A stretch of DNA of 64,000 nucleotides from an uncultured Neomegalonema sp. (GTDB lineage Bacteria > Pseudomonadota > Alphaproteobacteria > Rhodobacterales > Rhodobacteraceae), in NCBI GenBank assembly GCA_937911325.1, contig CALDSD010000102.1:1-64000 (forward strand). Direction: 5' to 3'. A program made the translations under genes and the position numbers. Each line of letters begins with the position of its first letter. The first letter of the stretch is position 1. The notes below the pieces were generated by a model. The model was not told the DNA's origin and did not search any database. It saw only the letters and a program-made list of their open reading frames with translations. Below are positions 24,824-34,612 of this stretch, piece after piece.

Positions 24824-27043
24824 CTAAGCCGCCGCTTGTTGCGGAGCGAAACGCCCATAGAAAGTCTCGCCCTTCGCCGCCATGTCGTTCAGCAAAGCCG
24901 GCGCTGCGAACCGGTCGCCATGCTTGGCGGTCAGGTCGTCGCAGATTGATTTGAACGTCGCCGTCCCCATCATGTCGACCCACGAGAGCGGACCGCCAGA
25001 CCACGGCGCAAAGCCCCAGCCAAGGATGGCGCCGACATCACCCTCGCGGATGTCGACCAGAACGCCTTCCTCGAGCGCGCGGATCGCCTCCAACGCCTGG
25101 ATCGCGAGCAGACGGTTGCTCACCTCCTCGCGATGCGGTTGGTCGGCCATGGCGGGGTACATCTCGCCCAGCCCCGGCCAGAGGCCCTGGCGCTTGCCCT
25201 TCTCGTCATAGCCGTAGTAGCCCGCGTTGGCCTTGCGACCCAGACGGCCCTTCTCGACCATCTTCTCCAGCAGATCATCCGCGCCCGACGCAGGATAGGC
25301 GTCGCCCATCGCCGCCTTGGTCGCCTGCATGATCTTGAGACCCAGCTCGAGCGACGTCTCATCCGTCAGTTGCAGCGGTCCGAGCGGCATCCCAGCCTGT
25401 TTGGCGCAGTTTTCGATCAGCGCTGGGGCCACGCCTTCCGCGACCATCCGCGCGCCTTCGTTCACATACGGAATGATGCAACGGTTGGCGTAGAAGAACC
25501 GCGCGTCGTTCACGACGATCGGCGTCTTGCGCAGCTGGCGAACATAGTCGAGCGCCTTCGCGACCGCGCGGTCGCCGGTCTGCGCGCCGCGGATGATTTC
25601 GACCAGCATCATCTTGTGCACCGGCGAGAAGAAGTGGATGCCGATATACTGTTCAGGCCGTGAACTCGCCTTCGCCAGATCCGAGATCGGCAGGGTCGAG
25701 GTGTTTGATGCGAAGATGCAATCAGCGGGGATGCTCGCCTCCGCCATCTCGGTAACTTTGGCTTTCAGGCCCGGATCCTCGAACACCGCCTCAACGATCA
25801 GATCGCAGCCCTGCAGGGCGGAATAGTCCGGCGTGGCCGTAACGCGAGCCAGGATCTCGGCCTTTTTCTCCTCGGTGACGCGGCGACGTTTCACACCCTC
25901 GTCCAGAAGCCCGGTGATCGTCGCGAGACCGCGATCGACGCCTTCCTGATCCCGGTCGATCAGCACGACCTCCATGCCCGCCGAGGCGGAGACATGCGCG
26001 ATGCCCGCGCCCATCATCCCGGCGCCGAGCACGCCGACCTTCTTCACGGTCTGATCCTCGACGCCCGCCGGACGGCGGGCGCCTTTCTCGATCGCCTGTT
26101 TGTTCACGAACAAAGAGCGGATCATCGCCTCCGAGCGCGGATCCATCAGGACGGTGGTGAACCAACGCGCCTCGGCGCTGATCGCCTGATCAAAGGGCAG
26201 AAGCGCGCCTTCATAGACGGCTGACAGCATCGCCTTGGCCGCCGGGTAGACGCCCTGGGTTTTGCCATGCGTCATGGTGATCCCGCCCATGAACGTCGGG
26301 AAGCCCGCCGGGGTGTAGGGCGCGCCGCCTGGCAGTTTGTAGCCCTTGGCGTCCCAAGGCTTGATGATGTCGGCGTCAGTCGCGTTCAGCACCCATTCCT
26401 TGGCCTTGGAAACCAGCTCCTCCGGCGCGACGACCTCGTCGATCAGACCCGCTGATTTGGCCTTCTTGGGGTCTGAGAGCTTGCCTTCGAGCAGGAACGG
26501 AGCGGCCCCCATGACGCCCATCATCCGGATGAGACGGGTGGTGCCGCCAGCGCCCGGGAAAATCCCGACCATGATCTCGGGCAGGCCGATCTTCGCCTTG
26601 GGATTGTCGGCGGAGAAACGGCGATGCCCGGCCAGCATCAGCTCGTAACCGATGCCAAGCGCGGTTCCTGGCGTGGCGATCGCCACCGGCTTGCCGCCCT
26701 TGTTCGTTTTCGGGTCCGCGCCCATGCGCTCGATCTTTCGCAGCACGCCGTGCAGCTGCATGACGAAGCCGTAGATCGTGTCGGCGGGATTGCCGCCCGA
26801 CGCAATCGCCTGCGCCTTCATCTTGCCGATGACGTTCAGGTCCATGCCGCCGGCCATGTCCGGCTTGCCCGAGGTGATCACGACGCCTTTCACCGCCTCG
26901 TCCGCGATGGCTGCGTCGATATGCTGGTCCAGCTCGCGAATGCCCGCCTCGTTGAGGACGTTCATCGACTTGTCCGGGCCGATATCCCAAGTGATGACGG
27001 CGACGCCGTCGGCATCGAGGGAATAATGGAACATTTCTGACAT
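24824..27043 (-). CDS. fadJ: Bifunctional enoyl-CoA hydratase / 3-hydroxyacyl-CoA dehydrogenase (FadJ/FadB alpha subunit)
   Basis: Trifunctional-type multienzyme that hydrates trans-2-enoyl-CoA and oxidises 3-hydroxyacyl-CoA in fatty-acid beta-oxidation. The 739-residue protein has an N-terminal crotonase domain (about 1-190, with a GGMDLN oxyanion-hole block and PGAGGTTRLIR). The NAD-binding dehydrogenase domain begins at VGVLGAGMMGAGIAHVSA (about 338-355), with IHFFSPVHKM and a C-terminal dehydrogenase tail. It is the last gene of the operon, 52 bases after the cupin gene, and is followed by a terminator. The thiolase partner is two genes upstream. Confidence 0.95.
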   Translation of the reverse strand: MSEMFHYSLDADGVAVITWDIGPDKSMNVLNEAGIRELDQHIDAAIADEAVKGVVITSGKPDMAGGMDLNVIGKMKAQAIASGGNPADTIYGFVMQLHGVLRKIERMGADPKTNKGGKPVAIATPGTALGIGYELMLAGHRRFSADNPKAKIGLPEIMVGIFPGAGGTTRLIRMMGVMGAAPFLLEGKLSDPKKAKSAGLIDEVVAPEELVSKAKEWVLNATDADIIKPWDAKGYKLPGGAPYTPAGFPTFMGGITMTHGKTQGVYPAAKAMLSAVYEGALLPFDQAISAEARWFTTVLMDPRSEAMIRSLFVNKQAIEKGARRPAGVEDQTVKKVGVLGAGMMGAGIAHVSASAGMEVVLIDRDQEGVDRGLATITGLLDEGVKRRRVTEEKKAEILARVTATPDYSALQGCDLIVEAVFEDPGLKAKVTEMAEASIPADCIFASNTSTLPISDLAKASSRPEQYIGIHFFSPVHKMMLVEIIRGAQTGDRAVAKALDYVRQLRKTPIVVNDARFFYANRCIIPYVNEGARMVAEGVAPALIENCAKQAGMPLGPLQLTDETSLELGLKIMQATKAAMGDAYPASGADDLLEKMVEKGRLGRKANAGYYGYDEKGKRQGLWPGLGEMYPAMADQPHREEVSNRLLAIQALEAIRALEEGVLVDIREGDVGAILGWGFAPWSGGPLSWVDMMGTATFKSICDDLTAKHGDRFAAPALLNDMAAKGETFYGRFAPQQAAA

Positions 27044-27095
27044 GGCTGGTCTCCCTAGTCTGGCGAAGGCGCGGTCGCCCGGCGAGCTTTCCTAT

Positions 27096-27578
27096 TCATT
27101 CAAATCGTGTCTTCGTCGGCGTGAGCGGACTGCCGTCGCGCCGGCGGTATTCGGTCAAGCCGTCATGGTCGTGGGCCACGAGGTCATGGTCGGGGTAATG
27201 ACATCGGTCGGTCTTCGGGCGCGTGCCGATCTCAAGCATCGTCACCGGTTCGGCGCTGCGGTTCTCAAAGCAATGACCGTTGGCGTCGCCGCCAGGAAAC
27301 CCTGCCGCTTCGCCGGCCTTGATCTCTGTCTCACCGGCATCTTCGATCAGCGTCAGGACGCCCGACAGCACGTAGACCATCTCATCCTCGACCTCATGCC
27401 AGTGCCGGAGCGCGCTACGGCAACCAGGCGGCAGGGTCGTGAAATTGACGCCAACGGTGGTGAGCCCGACCGCGTCGCCCAGACGTCTGCGTGTTCGATC
27501 GGAGAACTCGGCGTCGAGGGGCGCAGGATAATCGCTCCCCCGCGTCACCGGCGCCTTATCGAAATCGACCCTCGGCAT
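27096..27578 (-). CDS. Cupin domain-containing protein
   Basis: A 160-residue single-domain cupin. The metal-site segment [15 protein letters not shown] (about 59-73) matches cupin motif 1 with His and Glu ligands. Motif 2 is [10 protein letters not shown] with another His. The start ATG is three bases after the thiolase stop, so the two are coupled. Many stand-alone cupins bind Fe, Mn or Zn; what this one does within a beta-oxidation operon is unclear. Confidence 0.85.
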   Translation of the reverse strand: MPRVDFDKAPVTRGSDYPAPLDAEFSDRTRRRLGDAVGLTTVGVNFTTLPPGCRSALRHWHEVEDEMVYVLSGVLTLIEDAGETEIKAGEAAGFPGGDANGHCFENRSAEPVTMLEIGTRPKTDRCHYPDHDLVAHDHDGLTEYRRRDGSPLTPTKTRFE

Positions 27579-27581
27579 TGA

Positions 27582-28793
27582 TCAGACCCGCTCGAGGATG
27601 GTGGCCGCGCCCATGCCCGACCCGATGCAGAGCGTGGCCAATCCGGTTTCCTTGTCCGAACGCTCCATCTCGTCGATCAGGGCGCCGAGGATCATCGCGC
27701 CGGTGGCGCCCAACGGATGCCCCATGGCGATCGAACCGCCATTGACGTTGACCTTGCCGTGATCGACGTCGAAAGCCTGCATGAACCGCATAACCACGGC
27801 GGCGAACGCCTCGTTGACCTCAAACAGATCGATGTCGCCAATCCCCATGCCGGTTTCGCGCAGGATCTTTTCCGTCACCGGCACCGGCCCCGTGAGCATG
27901 ATGGTCGGATCGGTGCCGATCTTGGCTGTCGCCCTTACGCGGGCGCGCGGCTTCAGGCCCGTCTTCTCGCCGAACTCCTTGTCGCCGATCAGAACGGCGG
28001 CCGCGCCATCGACGATGCCCGACGAGTTGCCCGCGTGGTGGATGTGATTGATCTTCTCCAGATGCGGGTACTTCAGAAGCGCAACCGCATCAAAACCCGG
28101 CATGTTCTCGCCCATGTCCTTGAAGGACGGCTTCAATGCGCCAAGCGCCTGCATGTCGGTGCCCGGACGCATGTACTCGTCATGGGCGAGGACCTCGACG
28201 CCGTTCTGGTCTTTGACCGGCACGATCGACTTGGCGAACCGCCCGTCTTCCCATGCGGCGGCGGCGCGCTTCTGGCTTTCCACGGCGAGCGCGTCGGCGT
28301 CGTCGCGGCTGAAGCCGTATTCGGTGGCGATGATGTCGGCCGAGATGCCTTGCGGCACCATGTAGGATTTGAACGCGAGATAGGGATCGACCGCGATCGA
28401 GAACCCGTCCGACCCCATCGGCACGCGGCTCATCATCTCCACGCCGCCGGCGACATAGGCGTGACCGGCGCCGCCGCGAACCTGGTTCGCCGCCATGTTC
28501 ACGGCCTCAAGGCCACTCGCGCAGAAGCGGTTGATCTGCACGCCCGGCACGCTCTCGTCGTAATCCGCATAGAGAACCGCGGAACGGGCGATATCGCCAC
28601 CTTGCTCTCCGACCGGGCTGACGCAGCCAAGGATCACGTCCTCGATCTCCGCCGTGTCGATCTCGTTGCGGTCGCGGATCGCCTCCAGAACCGTCGCGGC
28701 GGTGCGCAGCGCCGTCATCTCATGCAGCGAGCCATCCTTGCGGCCCTTGCCGCGCGGCGTACGGACAGCGTCGTAGATATAGGCGTCGTTCAT
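27582..28793 (-). CDS. Acetyl-CoA C-acyltransferase (thiolase)
   Basis: Cleaves 3-ketoacyl-CoA to acetyl-CoA and a shortened acyl-CoA. The 403-residue enzyme has the nucleophile Cys91 in [12 protein letters not shown], the [15 protein letters not shown] block with the catalytic His, and the C-terminal CIGSGMGAA with the second cysteine (about 389). The ATG at 28793 overlaps the stop of the frame that continues beyond the amber codon of the preceding small ORF, which indicates that the small gene was once translationally coupled. It is the beta-subunit partner (FadA/FadI type) of the FadJ encoded downstream. Confidence 0.94.
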   Translation of the reverse strand: MNDAYIYDAVRTPRGKGRKDGSLHEMTALRTAATVLEAIRDRNEIDTAEIEDVILGCVSPVGEQGGDIARSAVLYADYDESVPGVQINRFCASGLEAVNMAANQVRGGAGHAYVAGGVEMMSRVPMGSDGFSIAVDPYLAFKSYMVPQGISADIIATEYGFSRDDADALAVESQKRAAAAWEDGRFAKSIVPVKDQNGVEVLAHDEYMRPGTDMQALGALKPSFKDMGENMPGFDAVALLKYPHLEKINHIHHAGNSSGIVDGAAAVLIGDKEFGEKTGLKPRARVRATAKIGTDPTIMLTGPVPVTEKILRETGMGIGDIDLFEVNEAFAAVVMRFMQAFDVDHGKVNVNGGSIAMGHPLGATGAMILGALIDEMERSDKETGLATLCIGSGMGAATILERV

Positions 28794-29071
28794 GATGTCC
28801 TCCGTGCAGTGTTTGGCCGGTCACCGCCGGCCTTGCATTCTTTAGGCGGCGTCGGCGCACCGTATTCCGCGATGAAATCCTGGTACGCGGCGTCAAGTTT
28901 CCTCGGATCCGCAAACTGGTCCAGTCGTTCCTAAAGCACTGTGAGCAGGTAGTTATTGCCGAGCCCGTATGCAGCGTTCAGTTCTCGCAAACGTGTGTAA
29001 GCGTCATCGGTCAGCGCCGCGTTGAAGCGTTTGGGCAGCGGCAATCGTTTTGGCGGGCGCTTGGCGGCCAT
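28790..29071 (-). pseudogene. Small ribbon-helix-helix-like ORF interrupted by an in-frame TAG
   Basis: Starting at ATG 29071, one base after the GST stop and with GGGGAG about eight bases upstream, the frame encodes 46 residues ending GLGNNYLLTVL, then TAG (28931-28933). The same frame then stays open for another 46 codons beginning ERLDQFADPRKLDAAYQDFI and stops at TGA 28790-28792, overlapping the thiolase ATG. The two halves read as one helical protein of about 93 residues; LTDDAYTRLRELNAAYGLG resembles CopG/RHH helices. TAG is a normal stop elsewhere in this window (for example 7800-7802, 18879-18881). One substitution, for example TTG to TAG, could explain it; readthrough or sequencing error cannot be excluded. 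Confidence 0.6.
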
Positions 29072-29072
29072 C

Positions 29073-29717
29073 TCATACGCTCCCCGAAATGGGGTGGCCC
29101 GGCATCAGTTCATACGGCGCCGCCCAACCAGGCAACGCGGCGATCCGATCAAGCCAGGCGGAAATGTTGGGAACATCCGCGCGATCGACCCCGATTTCGT
29201 CGAGCCAATACAGGTATCCGCAGCAGGAAATGTCCGCGATCGTCGGTCGATCCGGCGTCGCGACAAAGTCCTGAGCGCCGAGCCGCGCCTCAAGCACCTT
29301 GAAAGCGATTTTGCGCCGTCCTTCCAGAAAGGCGATCACGGCGGCGTCCCGCTTGTCCTCAGGCAGGAAGTTGGTCATGAACCGCAAGGTCGCCGTGTAA
29401 CCGGTGAGCTTGTGGTTGTCCCAGAACATCCAGCGCAGGATCTCCTCGCGTTCTGGCCAGGTCTCTCCACCGAACTGACCATAGGATTCGACCAGGTGAT
29501 GAAGGATCGCGCCAGATTGCGTGACCACGCCCTTCGGCCCGTCGAGCACCGGCACTTCACCCATCGGATTGAGCGCAAGAAACTCGGGCGACCGGCCTGC
29601 GCCGTTGAAGAAGTCGACGAAGATCGGCTCCCAATCGGCGCCGATCAAGTTCAGCATCAGCGCGGCCTTGTAGGCGTTGCCGGACTGCGCGAAGCAATGC
29701 AGACGATACTGCGGCAT
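29073..29717 (-). CDS. Glutathione S-transferase family protein
   Basis: A 214-residue cytosolic GST. The N-terminal thioredoxin-like domain contains NPMGEVPVLDGPKGVVTQSGAI, with the cis-Pro and the Gln-Ser that contact glutathione's gamma-glutamyl group. The C-terminal helical domain contains the PTIADISCCGYLYWLDE N-capping region. In a beta-oxidation operon it may detoxify reactive acyl or carbonyl compounds; this is inference. It lies 87 bases after the acyl-CoA dehydrogenase gene. Confidence 0.9.
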   Translation of the reverse strand: MPQYRLHCFAQSGNAYKAALMLNLIGADWEPIFVDFFNGAGRSPEFLALNPMGEVPVLDGPKGVVTQSGAILHHLVESYGQFGGETWPEREEILRWMFWDNHKLTGYTATLRFMTNFLPEDKRDAAVIAFLEGRRKIAFKVLEARLGAQDFVATPDRPTIADISCCGYLYWLDEIGVDRADVPNISAWLDRIAALPGWAAPYELMPGHPISGSV

Positions 29718-29804
29718 TCGAGCGTCTCCCCTAGCTGCGCCGCATCGCTTGAACCGCCCCTCTTCGATGGAGGCTGGCGTTCGGCGCGGCGCGATAAACG
29801 CCGA

Positions 29805-31601
29805 TCAGAAGGCTTCCGCCGGCAACGCCATCACGGTTTCACCGCCTGCTTTGATCCGCGCCAACCGCATACCGGTCTCTGGCAGGAGCTTCTGCATGTA
29901 GTAACGGCCCGTCATCAGCTTGGTCTCGTAGAACGCGGGATCGTCCGCGGTTCCACTCGCCAGCGCTTCGTTGGCCACCTTCGCCATCTTCGCCCACATC
30001 AGTCCGAGGCAGACATGACCGAAGAGGTGCAGGAAGTCGGTCGACCCCGCGAGCGCATCGTTGGGGTTCTTCATACCCGCTTGCATGAAGAACATGCCGG
30101 CCTCTTGCAGCTCCTTGGAGGCCTGCTTGAGCGGATCCAGGAAGTCCTTCGCCAAGGCTTCATCCTCGGCGTTTTCCTGGATGAAGCTCTTGACCATCTC
30201 GAAGAAGGCCATCACCGCCTTGCCGCCGTTCTGCGGAAGCTTCCGTCCGACCAGATCCAGCGCCTGGACGCCGTTGGCGCCTTCGTAGATCATCGCGATC
30301 CGGGCGTCGCGGACGTATTGCGACATGCCCCATTCCTCGATGTAGCCGTGGCCGCCGTACAGCTGCAGCCCCTGGCTGGTGTTCTCATAGCCTTTGTCGG
30401 TCAGGAAACCCTTCAGGATCGGGGTCAACAGGGCGATCAGATCGGCCGCTTTCGACTTCTCGGCCTCATCCGTGTGCCGATGTTCGCTGTCGATCAGCGT
30501 CGAGCCCCAGAGCATGAAAGCGCGGGCGCCCTCGACAAACGCTTTCTGATCCATCAGCGCGCGACGCACGTCCGGATGCACGATGATCGGATCGGCCGCT
30601 TTCTCAGGGGCCTCCGCGCGCGTTACGGCGCGGCCTTGCAGACGGTCCCGCGCGTACTCAACCGCGTTCTGATAGGCGATCGTCGCCTGGCCGAGGCCCT
30701 GCATCGCCACCGCGAGGCGCGCTTCGTTCATCATCACGAACATGGCGCGCAGGCCCTTGTGCTCCTCACCGACGAGCCAGCCTTTCGCCTCGTCATAGTT
30801 CATGACGCAGGTGGCGTTGCCGTGAATGCCCATCTTCTCTTCGATCTTGCCGCAGCTCACCCCGTTGCGTTGGCCGAGCGAGCCGTCGTCGTTCACAAGG
30901 AACTTCGGCACGACAAACAGCGAGATCCCTTTGACGCCGTCCGGACCGCCCGGGATCTTCGCCAGCACCAGATGAACAATGTTCTCCGCCATGTCGTGCT
31001 CGCCGGCGGAGATGAAGATCTTCTGACCGGAGATCGAGAACGAGCCGTCCTCCAACGGAACCGCCTTCGCGCGGATCAGGCCGAGGTCCGTGCCGCAATG
31101 CGGCTCGGTCAGGTTCATCGTGCCGGTCCACTCGCCCGAGACAAGCTTCGGCAGGTATTTCTGCTTTTGCTCGTCCGTGCCGTGCGCATGCAGAGCAGAG
31201 TAAGCGCCGTGGGTCAGACCAGGATACATCGAGAACGCCATGTTGCAGGCCGAGTGCATCTCGCCGACAGCCGCCGCCATGATGTTCGGCATGCCTTGCC
31301 CGCCAAATTCAGGATCGCATTCGAGCGACGGCCAACCGCCTTCGCGCACAGCGTCGAACGCTTCCTTGAACCCATCCGGGGTCCGCACCACGCCGTTCTC
31401 CAAATGGCACCCTTGCTGATCACCCGTCTGGTTGATCGGCAGAAGGATCTCGCGGGCGACTTTCCCGGCTTCATCGAAGATCGCAGAGGTCAGATCCTCG
31501 GTCAGATCCTCGTAACCCTCGATGTCCTGTCGGTCCTGAACCTTGAAGGTCTCGTGGAAAAGGAACTTCAGATCACGCTGAGGGGGGGTGTAAGTCGGCA
31601 T
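29805..31601 (-). CDS. Acyl-CoA dehydrogenase
   Basis: FAD enzyme for the first step of beta-oxidation, 598 residues. This is the longer form with an N-terminal extension ([20 protein letters not shown]) and a C-terminal domain beyond the classical 380-residue core. Core features are the flavin-binding [19 protein letters not shown], the FISAGEHD block and the [24 protein letters not shown] region near the catalytic base. The expected Glu lies in [13 protein letters not shown]. It is the first structural gene after merR (104-base gap) on the same strand. Confidence 0.94.
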   Translation of the reverse strand: MPTYTPPQRDLKFLFHETFKVQDRQDIEGYEDLTEDLTSAIFDEAGKVAREILLPINQTGDQQGCHLENGVVRTPDGFKEAFDAVREGGWPSLECDPEFGGQGMPNIMAAAVGEMHSACNMAFSMYPGLTHGAYSALHAHGTDEQKQKYLPKLVSGEWTGTMNLTEPHCGTDLGLIRAKAVPLEDGSFSISGQKIFISAGEHDMAENIVHLVLAKIPGGPDGVKGISLFVVPKFLVNDDGSLGQRNGVSCGKIEEKMGIHGNATCVMNYDEAKGWLVGEEHKGLRAMFVMMNEARLAVAMQGLGQATIAYQNAVEYARDRLQGRAVTRAEAPEKAADPIIVHPDVRRALMDQKAFVEGARAFMLWGSTLIDSEHRHTDEAEKSKAADLIALLTPILKGFLTDKGYENTSQGLQLYGGHGYIEEWGMSQYVRDARIAMIYEGANGVQALDLVGRKLPQNGGKAVMAFFEMVKSFIQENAEDEALAKDFLDPLKQASKELQEAGMFFMQAGMKNPNDALAGSTDFLHLFGHVCLGLMWAKMAKVANEALASGTADDPAFYETKLMTGRYYMQKLLPETGMRLARIKAGGETVMALPAEAF

Positions 31602-31705
31602 GACGCTTTGCTCCGTTTCAATCGTTCGGTGGTTGCGGTTTGGCGCCCTTTGTTTCGCGGCAGGGCCCCGTTTCGGCTGTGTGGACGTGACTCAGTTTAC
31701 TCTAA

Positions 31706-32137
31706 TCAACTGACTTGGCTCTCGCCGCGCTCACGCAGCATGTTGCGGACAAGCCCGATCTGGTTTTCAAGATCGCCGATCACCGCGGTGATCTCTTCGC
31801 GCCGCTCTTTCAGTTCGTCGAGCTTGCCCAGCGCTGTCTCAAGGGTCAGCGAAAGCTGGGTCACTTGACCGTCTCCCAGGTCATACAGATTAAGCAACTC
31901 ACGGATTTCCGCGAGGCTGAAGCCAAAGCGTTTTCCCCGCAGGATGAGCTTCAACCGCGCCCGGTCGCGCAACGTGTAGATGCGCCGCTGCCCATCTCGG
32001 CGCGGCATGATCAACTCTTGCGACTCATAAAACCTCAAAGCGCGTGGCGTGACGTCGAACGCGTCACAAAGGTCCCGGATCGAGAACTCTTCATCCGATC
32101 CAAAGGCCGCCTGCGCGTCGGCCAACTGATTCATCAT
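31706..32137 (-). CDS. MerR family transcriptional regulator
   Basis: A 143-residue regulator with an N-terminal MerR winged helix (FSIRDLCDAFDVTPRALRFY, then RIYTLRDRARLKLILRGKRF) and a coiled-coil dimerisation helix at about 95-140. The cysteines of metal-sensing MerR proteins are absent. Its place at the head of a fatty-acid/acyl-CoA degradation operon resembles LiuR-type regulators. ATG 32137 has AAGGA with seven-base spacing; the longer frame to 32176 would run into the operator. A 20-base palindrome upstream (32176-32195) is the likely binding site. Confidence 0.9.
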   Translation of the reverse strand: MMNQLADAQAAFGSDEEFSIRDLCDAFDVTPRALRFYESQELIMPRRDGQRRIYTLRDRARLKLILRGKRFGFSLAEIRELLNLYDLGDGQVTQLSLTLETALGKLDELKERREEITAVIGDLENQIGLVRNMLRERGESQVS

Positions 32138-32175
32138 GGCAAGGTCCTTTTCGAATCTCACGCCTCTAGTCAGCA

Positions 32176-32195
32176 TGACGCTTACGTAAACGTCA
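32176..32195. promoter_or_regulatory. Candidate MerR/LiuR-type operator
   Basis: TGACGCTTACGTAAACGTCA is palindromic at 18 of 20 positions, centred on TTACGTAA. It lies 39 bases before the merR start and resembles sites described for LiuR-family regulators of acyl-CoA degradation. Confidence 0.65.
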
Positions 32196-32394
32196 ACTCA
32201 AAAATTGGACATTTTGCGTCTTTCCAAGCTAAACGCTTAGAAGTCCGGGGAATTTCGGCGTTCTAGATGGCATGGGGACTAGAGCGCTGCGTGGGTCCGG
32301 AAGGATCGCGTCCAGTCTTTTTTAACCATGCCAGTGTTACCTCGATGGAATGGCGGCACTACCAGCCGCACCCTGTCGAGCTGTGAGGAACGTA

Positions 32395-34428
32395 ATGAAG
32401 ACCTCGACACCGTGGAGCATCAAAGGGATCGACCCCGAAGCTCGCGTCGCCGCCAAGGAAGCGGCGAAACGCGAAGGGATGACCCTGGGCGCTTGGATTT
32501 CGCAAAAGATCATCGAAGAAAACTCGGAAGACCTCGCGGGCGAGGCGACAGTCGCCAGCGCGCAGCGTCGGAAGGGCAAAGAAACAAAGCCTCGTCCGAC
32601 CGCGATCGATGTCGGTGCGTTCGCCGCGGCCCTCCGCGACGTCGCAGAGCGCACTCAAAACAGCGAGCGTCGTAGCGAAGACCGCGTCGAAGCGCTGCGG
32701 AAGACGCTTGAGAACATCGTAGGCCGCGTCGACAGCGTCTCTACGAGAATGAGCGAAGTGGCGACGGCTGTTCAAACCATGTCAGGCGGCCTCGAGCGCA
32801 CGGCCGAACGCGCCGAGCGCGCGGAAGCTGAAGCGGCGGCGCTTCGTTCGGACATGACGGACGCGTCCGAGCAGATCTCCGAAGTTCGCAGTCAGACCGG
32901 AGCGACGGTCCGCGCCGCCACCGCACTGATTGAGAAAGTCGACGCCCTCGCCGATCAGTCGCCTCAGACGACCTCGGGCGACGACGAGACCAAAGCGGCG
33001 CTCGAAGCGCTGTCCGCACGGTTAGACGACATCACCGCCGCTTCCGAAGCGGTCTCCGCCAAAACGGAAGACGCTTTCGAGCGATTGGTGACGCGCCTGG
33101 ACGACGCCAATGACCGTCAAGACCGCGCCGCGACTGCGATCGGCGACGCGCTCGAAGCGCTGACCCGTCGTCTTGAGGCGGTTGAAACAGCCCAACAGGA
33201 GCAGATCGAGCACCACCTGGCGCCACCGGCCGCTGATGATGCTCACGACGCGGAGACGCACAGCTCAGACAGAGTCGAAAACATCTTTGACGAGGACCCG
33301 GCGCTCGACGACGATCTCACCGAGTTTGACGTCGAACGCAGCGTTTCGCCTGCGGACGACAACGCGACTGACCACGATGACGCGGCCGACTATCCGGCGC
33401 GCCCAGACGCAATCGACGAAGACTTGGCGCTGCAAAATCAAGCGCAGAACCCTGAACCTTGGGAAGCCGAGGCGTCGGAGGATCAGATCTGGGAAGACGA
33501 TCTGGAAACGACCGAGGCCCCGCAAGAGGCTTACGATCATCCCGTAGACAGTGATTTCGAAGCCGTCAGCGAAACAGACGCTGCGCCCGAAAGACGCGTT
33601 GAACGGCCCTCGCTCGACGCTCTGTTCAAGGACATAGACGACGACGCTCCGACGCCTGATGCAAGAGCGTCCGAGCAGAGCGTTGATCGGGATCGCGACT
33701 ACGAAGGGCCGCCGAGCCTCGCTGCCTTGCGGGCGCGCCTTCGCGACAGCGGCGCAGCAGCGCCCAAAAGCTCACGGGCCAACACCGCCGGACCGGAGCA
33801 GAGCGAAACGCTCGCCGCGTCGCTCGACTCGTTGAAACGAATGCTGCCGGACCGTGAATCCGAAGCCGTCGAAGCAACCGACCATTCGGCTGACGCGCAC
33901 CCTCTCGAAGACGTCGAGATGGTCGAAATTGCCGAAACGGCGGATGTCGACGATCTGTTCGACGACGCTCAGGCGATCAAGGCGGCGGACGTCGCAGAAC
34001 CGCATGACGAGATCGAATCCCAAGACGCCTTTCTGCGGTCGCAGCGGGAAACGCAACCGATCGAAGAGGATCCGCTCGCTCAGATTGAAGATCTTGAGAC
34101 CGTGGAAGAGCCCAAGTCACGCTCGCTCTTCGCACGTTTGAAGGGGCGCTTCGCCAAGCGCGACAAGCCAAAGGAACACCCCGGCGAACCCCTCGATGCG
34201 GATGACGGCCTCGTCGATCCGATGGAGCTCGACGCGTTCTCCGAGGAAGCGGCCGCTCAATTCGATCACGACTTGGAAACCGACCTTTGGGAGGAGTTCG
34301 AAACGGAGGAAGCGCCTCGCACAAACCGCATCGTCATGCTTGCGGTCCTGGGCGTCATCGGCGCGATGCTCGGCGCCGGGTTCCTCTATATCTACACGGC
34401 TTTCAACACGGTCGGCGGCGCGGGCTGA
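32395..34428 (+). CDS. PodJ-like polar localisation protein lacking Sel1 repeats
   Basis: A 677-residue membrane protein. The N-terminal block (PWSIKGIDPEARVAAKEAAKREGMTLGAWISQ) matches the start of Caulobacter PodJ. It is followed by heptad-rich coiled coil (about 85-290), a very acidic disordered middle (300-620, many Asp/Glu) and one transmembrane helix near the C-terminus (RIVMLAVLGVIGAMLGAGFL). After the helix only about a dozen residues remain, so the large periplasmic Sel1/peptidoglycan-binding part of PodJ is missing. ATG at 32395 is preceded by GAGGAA at 32385-32390. It may be a polar scaffold. A terminator follows. Confidence 0.78.
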   Translation: MKTSTPWSIKGIDPEARVAAKEAAKREGMTLGAWISQKIIEENSEDLAGEATVASAQRRKGKETKPRPTAIDVGAFAAALRDVAERTQNSERRSEDRVEALRKTLENIVGRVDSVSTRMSEVATAVQTMSGGLERTAERAERAEAEAAALRSDMTDASEQISEVRSQTGATVRAATALIEKVDALADQSPQTTSGDDETKAALEALSARLDDITAASEAVSAKTEDAFERLVTRLDDANDRQDRAATAIGDALEALTRRLEAVETAQQEQIEHHLAPPAADDAHDAETHSSDRVENIFDEDPALDDDLTEFDVERSVSPADDNATDHDDAADYPARPDAIDEDLALQNQAQNPEPWEAEASEDQIWEDDLETTEAPQEAYDHPVDSDFEAVSETDAAPERRVERPSLDALFKDIDDDAPTPDARASEQSVDRDRDYEGPPSLAALRARLRDSGAAAPKSSRANTAGPEQSETLAASLDSLKRMLPDRESEAVEATDHSADAHPLEDVEMVEIAETADVDDLFDDAQAIKAADVAEPHDEIESQDAFLRSQRETQPIEEDPLAQIEDLETVEEPKSRSLFARLKGRFAKRDKPKEHPGEPLDADDGLVDPMELDAFSEEAAAQFDHDLETDLWEEFETEEAPRTNRIVMLAVLGVIGAMLGAGFLYIYTAFNTVGGAG

Positions 34429-34460
34429 CGCCCTCTCCAAACGAAACCCACACGCCAAAG

Positions 34461-34491
34461 ACGCCCGCCATCGAGCGGGCGTTTTCTTTTT
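34461..34491 (+). terminator. Rho-independent terminator after the PodJ-like gene
   Basis: Perfect eight-base stem ACGCCCGC / GCGGGCGT (34461-34468, 34475-34482) with loop CATCGA and a tail TTTTCTTTTT. Confidence 0.92.
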
Positions 34492-34612
34492 GCCCAAGCA
34501 GATGGCGTCGATGCGCAGACAATGGTTGGGCTGGACAGTCGCCCAGACGCGTCCTACGCCAATCTGACACAAACCCATGTTTCCGATTGTTCCGTCAGCT
34601 CGGACCCACGCT

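Noticed and set aside
29022-31868. 948-codon open frame on the plus strand
   Set aside because: It lies fully antisense to GST and acyl-CoA dehydrogenase, has an Arg/His/Leu-rich composition typical of antisense frames in GC-rich DNA, and no family motifs.
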